Below, in pieces: positions 1-4,721 of a stretch of 5,645 bases of DNA. A model generated the notes under the pieces. It searched no databases, was not told where the DNA came from, and was given only the letters and a program-made list of their open reading frames with translations. Within the stretch, counting starts at the first letter, position 1, and each line of letters opens with the position of its first letter. Location: contig URNJ01000117.1 of the NCBI GenBank assembly GCA_900549215.1, positions 1 through 5,645 on the forward strand. The letters run 5' to 3'. Origin of the DNA: an uncultured Collinsella sp. (GTDB lineage: Bacteria; Actinomycetota; Coriobacteriia; Coriobacteriales; Coriobacteriaceae). The translations under genes were made by a program, and so were the position numbers.

Positions 1-389
1 CCCGTCCCCGCCACGCCAGGCAACACATCGCGGGCCATACGCGAAAGCATGCGTACCGTGCCTTGGCTGCGCGAGAGCGGCTGCAGAGCAGCGTCGTCGC
101 GGCGGTCGATCATGTCCGAGAACAGCATCTGGCGCTGAAGGTTATCCACAAAGCTGCGGCCATCGCCCATAAGCTCCCAAAGCGAGCGAAGCCACGATGT
201 AGGCGTCTTGTAGTCAATACCCAGCGAAACGCCGGCTTCCGCCGCATCATGACGGCACAGGTCGAGCTCGGCAAACGTAGGTGCCAGCAGCACGGCACGT
301 CCGTGGCAGTCAACAAGGTCGGCAAGCAGCGCCGACTCGGCATCACTCAAATCCGTGCCGGCATTGGTGGTATAGATTCGAACAGGCAT
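1..389 (-). CDS. Probable AddB/RexB-like PD-(D/E)XK nuclease family protein, N-terminal part only
   Basis: An open frame reads on the minus strand from ATG at 389 for 129 codons without a stop and leaves the window at base 1, so only the N-terminus is visible. It begins MPVRIYTTNAGTDLSD. A GGAGG motif lies 2 bases before the ATG (391-397), which is close spacing but supports this start. The early segment RAVLLAPTFAELDLCRHDA (about residues 31-49) looks like the beta-strand and loop opening of a degenerate helicase fold. The later stretch with W66 and SLWELMGDGRSF (about 69-80) and then LSRSQGTVRMLSRMARD resembles the N-terminus of AddB-type helicase/nuclease subunits of actinobacteria and Firmicutes, which act in double-strand break repair. 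No Walker A motif is visible, as in many AddB-like proteins. The open frame is solid. The family assignment rests on general resemblance and the nuclease domain would lie outside the window. It could instead be a hypothetical protein. Confidence 0.55.
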   Translation of the reverse strand, partial: MPVRIYTTNAGTDLSDAESALLADLVDCHGRAVLLAPTFAELDLCRHDAAEAGVSLGIDYKTPTSWLRSLWELMGDGRSFVDNLQRQMLFSDMIDRRDDAALQPLSRSQGTVRMLSRMARDVLPGVAGT

Positions 390-520
390 GGTCCTCCGCT
401 CAAACTGTTCGCAATAATCAATGCATCCATCCTACCCGCCCAAGCGGACACATTGCCACCGCAGCTCCATCTTTTGGTACAAAGCAACCTGACCCCAACG
501 CACCAGCCGATTGCGGGCAT

Positions 521-549
521 ATAAAAACCGCCCCCGGAGGAGCGGTTTT
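521..549 (-). terminator. Rho-independent terminator after the YerC-like gene
   Basis: AAAACCGC (524-531) pairs perfectly with GCGGTTTT (542-549) around a 10-base GC-rich loop. On the minus strand the stem is followed by TTTTTAT (527-521), partly inside the arm, which fits termination about 25 bases after the regulator's stop codon at 573. The plus-strand side also ends in TTTT, but no plus-strand gene arrives here. Confidence 0.8.
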
Positions 550-572
550 GTACAATTCGTTTTTGGCGCGGC

Positions 573-872
573 CTACTCGCCGTCCTCCAGCTTAATGAGG
601 ATTTTGCGGTAGCCACCGTACTCGCCGTTGAGTGCCTTGGACACACGGCTCACCGTGGTGGACGAAGCGCCAGTACGGGCTTGAACCTCAACATAAGGCT
701 CGCCCTCGTCCAGGTAACGCGCGACCTGCAGACGCTGCGATAGATCGCAAATCTCGCGCGGCGTGCAGATATCGGTCAAAAACGCTTGGATATCCTTCTC
801 GTCGTCCAAAAGGCTAAATGCGTGGACCAGCTGCTTGACATCAGGCTTGTCAAACATGTTCTCGATATTCAT
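573..872 (-). CDS. YerC/YecD family TrpR-related transcriptional regulator
   Basis: A 99-residue protein, the usual length for the YerC/YecD branch of the TrpR superfamily. It is all-helical in appearance. Residues 41-56 (ICDLSQRLQVARYLDE) are the family's hallmark helix, and residues 58-82 form the helix-turn-helix, with TGASSTTVSRVSKAL as turn and recognition helix, followed by the typical NGEYGGYRK end. The family resembles the tryptophan repressor DNA-binding fold, but its ligand and targets are largely undefined, so a tryptophan role should not be assumed. The ATG at 872 is preceded by GGCGGTGATC (883-874), one mismatch from the extended ribosome-binding consensus GGAGGTGATC. The gene is transcribed alone: a candidate promoter lies at 978-986 and a terminator at 521-549. 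The AddB-like gene follows on the same strand after that terminator. Confidence 0.88.
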   Translation of the reverse strand: MNIENMFDKPDVKQLVHAFSLLDDEKDIQAFLTDICTPREICDLSQRLQVARYLDEGEPYVEVQARTGASSTTVSRVSKALNGEYGGYRKILIKLEDGE

Positions 873-947
873 CGATCACCGCCAACCCCGCCAAAAGGCA
901 TCGAAGTTGATACTGACATCGGACATCGTTCGCCCGTTCTATGCAAT

Positions 948-973
948 AGGGCAACGCCTGTGGCTTTTGCCCT
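948..973 (-). other. Hairpin at the presumed 5' end of the YerC-like mRNA
   Basis: AGGGCAA (948-954) pairs with TTGCCCT (967-973). Inside, after a one-against-two-base bulge, GCC (956-958) pairs with GGC (962-964) around a 3-base TGT loop, giving 10 base pairs in all. On the minus strand the first arm begins 4 bases after the candidate -10, so the hairpin would form the very 5' end of the transcript or act as a DNA operator. No T-run follows on either strand, so it is not a good intrinsic terminator. Confidence 0.55.
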
Positions 974-977
974 TAGC

Positions 978-986
978 AGTTTAGCA
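978..986 (-). promoter_or_regulatory. Candidate extended -10 promoter of the YerC-like gene
   Basis: On the minus strand this reads TGCTAAACT, an extended -10 (TG, one base, then TAAACT with 4 of 6 consensus bases). The best -35-like hexamer is TTGTCG, 19 bases upstream of the hexamer, which is longer than optimal. The implied start is near 971, giving a leader of about 100 bases. Confidence 0.35.
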
Positions 987-1085
987 CACCACCAAACTAA
1001 AGCGACAAGACTCTCTGCCAGCGGCGCGTTTTTCAGGACGAACGCCGTTTAGAAACCATATGCGCACGTAAGCTCCACGAATATT

Positions 1086-1103
1086 TGAGACAATGGGCGC
1101 CCA
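1086..1103 (+). promoter_or_regulatory. Weak candidate -10 plus 10-base palindrome upstream of the holin-family gene
   Basis: TGAGACAAT (1086-1094) resembles an extended -10, with GACAAT sharing 4 of 6 bases with TATAAT. No convincing -35 is present. It runs directly into the perfect palindrome TGGGCGCCCA (1094-1103), which could be an operator or a short 5' stem. This is a position-based guess about 100 bases before the start codon. Confidence 0.2.
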
Positions 1104-1196
1104 AACACCGCGGCGCGCCCGCGCAACCATCCAGGTCGCCGCCGTAAGCCGCTTCACGCGACGCCAGCAATCCCGGCGCAAGAAAGGATTCACGCC

Positions 1197-1562
1197 ATGC
1201 GCTTTATGCTTAACTGGCTCTTCACCTCGATCGCCATCGCGATCGCCACGTTCCTCGTCCCCGGTATCCAACCCTTCGGCTTTGCCGAGACCTGGGTCTG
1301 CTTTGCCTTTGTGGGACTGTTCCTGAACATTGTCGATTCGTTCGTCAAACCGTTCCTCACGGTCATCTCGCTGCCGCTCACGATCATTACGCTGGGCATT
1401 TTCCAGCTTGTCGTCAACAGCTTTATGCTTGAGCTCGCGAGTTACCTGTCGGTCAACCTGCTGGGCGTCGGCATCTCCATCGCCAGCTTTGGATCGGCCT
1501 TTATGGGCAGCATCCTGGTGTCCATCACGCGCAGCATCCTCGACAGCATCGCCGAGGACTAA
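1197..1562 (+). CDS. Phage holin family 4 / YvlD-like small membrane protein
   Basis: A 121-residue, very hydrophobic protein with four likely membrane helices at about residues 4-22, 31-48, 53-78 and 88-110. The segment from N44 to L78 carries the family signature: N-x3-F-x-K-P near 44-52, then ISLPLTIITLGIF (57-69) and N74 with a hydrophobic tail. This pattern marks the YvlD/DUF360 group, named after mycobacteriophage holins but usually chromosomal and not part of a prophage. The function of the bacterial members is not established; YvlD of Bacillus belongs to a cell-envelope stress operon. The start has AAAGGA (1183-1188) 8 bases upstream; ATG at 1206 is a less likely alternative. The gene stands alone and ends at the bidirectional terminator at 1598-1641. 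No lysis or phage genes are nearby, so a lytic role is not supported. Confidence 0.88.
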   Translation: MRFMLNWLFTSIAIAIATFLVPGIQPFGFAETWVCFAFVGLFLNIVDSFVKPFLTVISLPLTIITLGIFQLVVNSFMLELASYLSVNLLGVGISIASFGSAFMGSILVSITRSILDSIAED

Positions 1563-1597
1563 AATGGCCATTCCGGCCGTGTCCGTCTCAACAGCCC

Positions 1598-1641
1598 AAA
1601 ACGAAGGCCGCCCATCGCAAAAATGGGCGGCCTTCTTATTT
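1598..1641. terminator. Strong bidirectional terminator between convergent genes
   Basis: A perfect 13-base-pair stem (GAAGGCCGCCCAT at 1603-1615 with its complement at 1623-1635) closes a 7-base loop. On the plus strand TTATTT follows the stem and on the minus strand GTTTT follows. It sits about 40 bases after the holin-family stop and about 70 bases after the Rrf2 stop, so it serves both. Confidence 0.9.
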
Positions 1642-1703
1642 GCCAAGTCTCAAAGGGCGAGAAAATCTACCATTTCCACCCCGTCCCCAAATGCAGGTGT
1701 GGG

Positions 1704-2132
1704 TTAGATGACGTAGTCGTAGCCATGGTTGGGAGCGACAAGTTGATCGAGCGTCACACCGTCGAGGTAGTCGTTGATGAGCTTGTCCAGGTTCTTCCAC
1801 ACGTCGAGCGTGGGGCACTCATCCGAACGCGAGCAGCCCTTGCAGTCGCCATCCAGGCAGGCGACCGGCGCCAGACTACCCTCGGTCAGGCGCAGGATCT
1901 CGCCCACCGTGTACTGCTCGGGTGGGCGCGTGAGCACGTAGCCACCGCCCTTGCCGCGCATGCCCGAGAGCATGTTGGCGCGCACGAGCGTAGCCAAGAT
2001 GTTCTCGAGATATTTCTCGGAAATCCCCTGTCGCGCCGCGATCTCTTTGAGCGGGATGCGACCGGCTGCCTGGTGCTCGGCCAGATCGACCATAACGCGC
2101 AGGGCATATCTGCCCTTAGTAGAAACCAACAT
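1704..2132 (-). CDS. Rrf2 family transcriptional regulator (IscR/CymR-like)
   Basis: A 142-residue protein of normal length for Rrf2 regulators. The N-terminus MLVSTKGRYALRVMVDLAEH, the winged helix-turn-helix around residues 27-50 (LKEIAARQGISEKYLENIL) and the wing GMRGKGGGYVLTRP (57-70) are diagnostic. A cysteine cluster follows: C92, C97, C100 and C106, then the W112-containing dimer helix. In IscR three cysteines in this position ligate a [2Fe-2S] cluster; Bacillus CymR lacks them and instead senses cysteine supply through contact with CysK. The cluster here suggests Fe-S or redox sensing, while the neighbour, a divergent cysK, suggests control of cysteine synthesis. Which applies cannot be settled from sequence. 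The ATG at 2132 has AAAGG about 11 bases upstream. Promoter elements at 2169-2196 imply a leader of about 30 bases, and autoregulation from the shared spacer is plausible. Confidence 0.92.
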   Translation of the reverse strand: MLVSTKGRYALRVMVDLAEHQAAGRIPLKEIAARQGISEKYLENILATLVRANMLSGMRGKGGGYVLTRPPEQYTVGEILRLTEGSLAPVACLDGDCKGCSRSDECPTLDVWKNLDKLINDYLDGVTLDQLVAPNHGYDYVI

Positions 2133-2168
2133 GTATAGTGCTGCCTTTCGGTCATTTAGTCCGTAGAA

Positions 2169-2196
2169 ATTCTAGCCGAAATATTGGTTTTGAAAA
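2169..2196 (-). promoter_or_regulatory. Promoter of the Rrf2 regulator gene
   Basis: On the minus strand TTTTCA (2196-2191, 4 of 6 against TTGACA) and TAGAAT (2174-2169, 5 of 6 against TATAAT) are separated by 16 bases. The spacing to the start codon at 2132 fits a transcript start near 2162. Confidence 0.55.
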
Positions 2197-2245
2197 TACC
2201 CGTTCCGGTCAAGATGGTTAATCGACTCGTAATAATCTTCTATTT

Positions 2246-2262
2246 CCTATTGCGTTACTAGG
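2246..2262. promoter_or_regulatory. Candidate operator over the cysK -35 element
   Basis: CCTA (2246-2249) and TAGG (2259-2262) form an inverted repeat with 9 bases between, plus further matching bases inside, covering the proposed cysK -35. A dimeric Rrf2 protein bound here would block cysK transcription. The site matches no Rrf2-family consensus that I can cite with confidence. Confidence 0.25.
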
Positions 2263-2278
2263 CTTTACTGTCTACTAT
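2250..2278 (+). promoter_or_regulatory. Candidate promoter of cysK
   Basis: TTGCGT (2250-2255) and TACTAT (2273-2278) lie exactly 17 bases apart. The -35 matches only 3 of 6 consensus bases, consistent with an activated or tightly controlled promoter, while the -10 matches 4 of 6. The expected start near 2285 leaves a leader of about 100 bases before the cysK ATG. Confidence 0.45.
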
Positions 2279-2295
2279 GCTTGCCAACAGCAAAA

Positions 2296-2324
2296 CGAAC
2301 AACCCATAAGGTTTGTGGGTTTCG
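2296..2324 (+). promoter_or_regulatory. Hairpin in the cysK leader
   Basis: AACCCA (2301-2306) pairs with TGGGTT (2316-2321) over a 9-base loop, and CGA (2296-2298) with TCG (2322-2324) extends the stem across a 2-base bulge. A second small inverted repeat, ACCGT (2336-2340) with ACGGT (2349-2353), follows. No T-run follows either, so they are not terminators. They may be mRNA structure or protein-binding sites. I recognise no known riboswitch or T-box core here. Confidence 0.4.
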
Positions 2325-2385
2325 CTGCTACACACACCGTAAAACCACACGGTATCCAGTCATTTGAACACTTTGGAGGTTCACC

Positions 2386-3304
2386 ATGAGCAATGTTTAC
2401 ACGTCCATCGATCAGCTTATCGGCCACACTCCGCTTCTGGAGCTCACTCACTTTGAGGCCGATGAGGACCTCAAGGCCCGCGTGCTCGTCAAGCTGGAAT
2501 ACTTCAACCCCGCCGGCTCCGTCAAAGACCGCGTCGCCAAGAACATGATCGACGAGGCCGAGAAGGCCGGCAAGCTCGTGCGCGGCGGCGACTACACCAT
2601 CATCGAGCCCACGAGTGGCAACACCGGCGGCGGCTCGCGGCTACAAGGTGATCATCACCATGCCCGAGACTATGTCCGTCGAACGCCGCAAGCTTATGCA
2701 GGCATATGGCGCACAGCTCGTGCTCACCGACGGTTCCAAGGGCATGAAGGGCGCCATCGCCAAGGCCGAGGAACTGCAGAAGGAGACGCCAAACAGCATC
2801 ATCGCCGGCCAGTTTGTGAACCCCGCCAACCCCGCCATCCACAAGGCCACGACCGGCCCCGAGATCTGGGATGACACCGACGGCGAGGTCGACATCTTCG
2901 TCGCCGGCGTTGGAACCGGCGGCACCGTGACCGGCGTGGGTGAGTTCCTTAAGGAGCAGAACCCCGAAATCAAGGTCGTCGCCGTCGAGCCCGCCACTTC
3001 CCCGGTGCTCTCCAAGGGCCAAGCCGGCCCGCACAAGATCCAGGGTATCGGCGCCGGCTTTGTGCCCGACGTCCTCGACACCCAGGTCTATGACGAGATC
3101 ATCCCCGTCGAGAACGACGACGCCTTTGCGACCGGCCGCGCCGTGGGCCACAAGGAGGGCGTGCTCGTGGGCATTTCGTCCGGCGCCGCCGTGTGGGCCG
3201 CGCTGCAGCTGGCCAAGCGCCCCGAGAACGAGGGCAAGACCATCGTGGCCCTGCTTGCCGACACCGGCGAGCGCTACCTGTCCACGGCGCTCTTCCAGGA
3301 CTAG
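2386..3304 (+). pseudogene. cysK: Cysteine synthase A (O-acetylserine sulfhydrylase), frameshifted by an apparent deletion of about 20 bases
   Basis: CysK is a cytoplasmic PLP enzyme that makes cysteine from O-acetylserine and sulfide. The reading starts at ATG 2386 with GGAGG (2375-2379) 6 bases upstream. Frame one carries the PLP lysine K47 in NPAGSVKDR and the substrate loop PTSGNTG (75-81), then turns to nonsense and stops at 2874. The correct protein resumes in the next frame at about 2627 as AAARGYKVIITMPETMS and runs cleanly to the TAG at 3302-3304. That second part includes the phosphate loop GVGTGGT and the C-terminal GISSGAA. Family proteins have about six residues (such as IALAYV in E. 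coli) between SGNTG and AAARGYK. These are absent, so about 20 bases are missing. Restoring them would give 312 residues, the usual length. The GGC-rich junction suggests slippage or microhomology deletion. No other damage is visible, so the lesion is recent or an assembly error. The GTG at 2615 has no ribosome-binding site and is not a credible restart. Confidence 0.9.
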
Positions 3305-3403
3305 GGCCTGTCGCCCATAGGTTGAGCCCACGGACGAGCCGGTCTCCTCTCTCCCGGCAGTCTGAGCCCATCCAATCAGGGTGTCCCACGAGACGCCCGA
3401 ACT

Positions 3404-3412
3404 TGCTACAAT
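3404..3412 (+). promoter_or_regulatory. Candidate extended -10 promoter of mnmA
   Basis: TGCTACAAT is an extended -10 whose hexamer TACAAT matches 5 of 6 consensus bases. No good -35 is seen 16-18 bases upstream, which extended -10 promoters tolerate. The predicted start, near 3419, lies inside the left arm of the following hairpin. Confidence 0.5.
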
Positions 3413-3416
3413 GTCT

Positions 3417-3455
3417 GCGGCGCGGAACCAGCCTCCCGCGCCGCTTTTCTTTTTT
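3417..3455 (+). terminator. Strong hairpin with U-tract between cysK and mnmA: cysK terminator or mnmA leader attenuator
   Basis: GCGGCGCGG (3417-3425) pairs perfectly with CCGCGCCGC (3436-3444) over a 10-base loop and is followed by TTTTCTTTTTT (3445-3455). In form this is an excellent rho-independent terminator. It lies 113 bases after the cysK stop and 30 bases before mnmA. A candidate mnmA -10 sits just before it, so the element would either end cysK transcription or also fall in the mnmA leader. Confidence 0.8.
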
Positions 3456-3484
3456 GGCCACATGCCACCAAGGAGAACCTCCCC

Positions 3485-4585
3485 ATGCACAACAAGCGCG
3501 TGCTCGTCGCCATGAGCGGCGGCGTCGATTCCAGCGTGACCGCGTACCTGCTCAAAAGCCAGGGCTACGAATGCGTCGGCGCCACCATGCGCCTCACCTG
3601 CCCCGCGCCCGATCCTGCAACGGGTATGAGCAAAGTCGACCGCGACATCGCCGATGCAAAGGCCGTCGCCGAGCGTCTGGGGATACCCCACCATGTGCTC
3701 GACTTGCAGCAGACCTTCGACCACAGCGTTATCGAGCGCTTTGTGAACGCCTACCAGGAGGGGCTGACGCCCAACCCGTGCATCATCTGCAACCGCCACA
3801 TAAAGTTTGGCGCGTTGCTCGGTGCGGCGCTGGACATGGGCTGCGACTACATCGCAACGGGTCATTACGCCAAAACAAGCCAGACAGTAGACGGCACCTG
3901 GCAGCTGCATCGCGGCGAAGATCCCAAAAAGGACCAGAGCTACTTTTTATATTCGCTTACGCAGGAGCGCCTGGCGCACACGATCTTTCCGCTGGCAGGC
4001 CTAGACAAAGAGCGCGACGTGCGCCGCATAGCCGCCGAGCAAGGCTTTACCAACGCCCAGAAGGCCGAAAGCGAGGACATCTGCTTTATTCCAGACGGTG
4101 ACTACGCGGGCTATATCGAGCGCCGCTGCGGACATCCCGCTGCACCGGGCGACATTGTGTGGCGCGACGGCAGCGTGGTCGGACGCCATAACGGCGCGTT
4201 GCGCTATACCATCGGCCAGCGCAAGGGCTTGGGCGTCGCGATGGCGCATCCCGTGTATGTGACGGGCGTCGATGCCGCCAACAACACCGTGCATCTGGGC
4301 GAGGCCGAGGACCTAACGGCCACAGCACTCACGGCCGACGACTGGATCTGGAGCGCCCCTGCCGACCGCATGGAGGCAGAACTCGATGCCGGCGGCATTC
4401 GCGTGGGCGCCAAGTACCGTTACCGTCAGAAAGACCAAGCAGCGACCCTTACGCGCGGCGAAGACGGGCAAATGCTGCTGACTTTTGACGAGCCGCAGCG
4501 AGCCATCGCCCCCGGCCAGGCCGTTGTAGTCTACCACGGCGACATCGTCCTCGGCGGCGGCACGGTGACCGGCGCACTTAAGTAG
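3485..4585 (+). CDS. mnmA: tRNA 2-thiouridine(34) synthase MnmA
   Basis: A complete 366-residue cytoplasmic enzyme of normal family length. It activates U34 of Lys, Glu and Gln tRNAs by adenylation and inserts sulfur received as persulfide from a cysteine desulfurase, directly or through a relay. The N-terminal PP-loop ATPase domain has SGGVDSS at residues 11-17. The catalytic cysteine is C99 in TPNPCIICNRHIKF, and the partner cysteine is C200 in SEDICFIPDGDY, corresponding to the E. coli pair C102 and C199. TGHYAK (125-130) and KKDQSYFL (148-155) are the tRNA- and ATP-contacting segments. The central domain includes RYTIGQRKGLG, and a beta-barrel domain runs from about 285 to a normal end in GGGTVTG. 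The ATG at 3485 has AAGGAG (3470-3475) 9 bases upstream. In many Firmicutes mnmA sits with an Rrf2 regulator and a desulfurase gene; here the regulator and cysK are nearby but no desulfurase gene is in view. Confidence 0.97.
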   Translation: MHNKRVLVAMSGGVDSSVTAYLLKSQGYECVGATMRLTCPAPDPATGMSKVDRDIADAKAVAERLGIPHHVLDLQQTFDHSVIERFVNAYQEGLTPNPCIICNRHIKFGALLGAALDMGCDYIATGHYAKTSQTVDGTWQLHRGEDPKKDQSYFLYSLTQERLAHTIFPLAGLDKERDVRRIAAEQGFTNAQKAESEDICFIPDGDYAGYIERRCGHPAAPGDIVWRDGSVVGRHNGALRYTIGQRKGLGVAMAHPVYVTGVDAANNTVHLGEAEDLTATALTADDWIWSAPADRMEAELDAGGIRVGAKYRYRQKDQAATLTRGEDGQMLLTFDEPQRAIAPGQAVVVYHGDIVLGGGTVTGALK

Positions 4586-4599
4586 CCCCATCCCCTTCA

Positions 4600-4670
4600 T
4601 AAATTGCGGTGAAATAGGGACTGTTTAAGCGTTTAAAACCGCCAAACAGTCCCTATTTCACCGCAACTTA
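4600..4670. repeat. Long palindromic element (perfect 23-base arms), REP- or MITE-like
   Basis: The arms at 4604-4626 (beginning TTGCGGTGAAATAGGGACTG) and 4644-4666 are perfect reverse complements. Beyond a single A/C mismatch, TAA (4600-4602) and TTA (4668-4670) also pair, making 26 of 27 positions. The 17-base centre AAGCGTTTAAAACCGCC is itself partly symmetric, with GCG and CGC flanking an AT core. It lies between the convergent mnmA and M42 peptidase genes. There is no terminal T-run, so it is not a standard intrinsic terminator, though such a stem could still stop or protect transcripts from both sides. Its AT-richer arms differ from the surrounding genes. Size and form suggest a non-autonomous mobile palindrome; copy number cannot be judged from one window. 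Confidence 0.85.
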
Positions 4671-4679
4671 GAGAGGACG

Positions 4680-4711
4680 GCCTCGGTCGGTACTGCCGTA
4701 TCAGCCGAGGC
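4680..4711 (-). terminator. Possible terminator hairpin after the M42 peptidase gene
   Basis: GCCTCGG (4680-4686) pairs with CCGAGGC (4705-4711). The 18-base loop contains a small inner CGG/CCG pairing. It lies just past the peptidase stop at 4722. The minus-strand sequence after it, CGTCCTCTC, is poor in T, so it is a weak intrinsic terminator and may work together with the palindrome beyond it. Confidence 0.4.
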
Positions 4712-4721
4712 AGCTGCATCG

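Larger units (their letters stand above)
873..1196. other. Divergent intergenic region between the YerC-like and holin-family genes
   Basis: This 324-base stretch has no convincing gene: the open frames crossing it lack ribosome-binding sites and show no family resemblance. It holds a candidate leftward promoter with a hairpin at the presumed transcript start (948-986), a weaker candidate rightward -10 followed by a short palindrome (1086-1103), and a very GC-rich run at 1109-1125 containing GGCGCGCC. AAAGGA at 1183-1188 is the ribosome-binding site of the gene starting at 1197. Confidence 0.6.

Noticed and set aside
551..556. TACAAT as a plus-strand -10
   Set aside because: It would drive transcription antisense to the YerC-like gene with no -35 and no plus-strand gene downstream.
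1197..1562. Phage lysis gene marking a prophage
   Set aside because: Despite the family name, this group is mostly chromosomal; no endolysin, structural gene or integrase is present nearby.
981..1646. A 221-codon minus-strand open frame over the holin-family gene
   Set aside because: Its charged, repetitive Asp/Arg/Lys composition is what the complement of a hydrophobic membrane protein gives; it crosses the terminator and has no ribosome-binding site.
2615..3304. A GTG-started 229-residue separate gene for the C-terminal part of cysteine synthase
   Set aside because: The GTG falls inside the SGNTG coding region of cysK, lacks a ribosome-binding site, and the product would lack the PLP lysine.
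2600..3910. A 436-codon open frame on the minus strand across cysK and mnmA
   Set aside because: It is antisense to two recognisable genes, spans the gene boundary and terminator, and has low-complexity Gly/Ala/Val/His-rich content typical of a shadow frame in GC-rich DNA.
3193..4101. A 302-codon plus-strand open frame from the end of cysK into mnmA
   Set aside because: Arg/Pro/Ala-rich out-of-frame reading that overlaps the true frames of both genes and their terminator.
4600..4711. Start of a CRISPR array or tRNA gene at the palindromes
   Set aside because: There are only two unrelated inverted repeats, no spaced direct repeats, and no cloverleaf or TTCRA arm.
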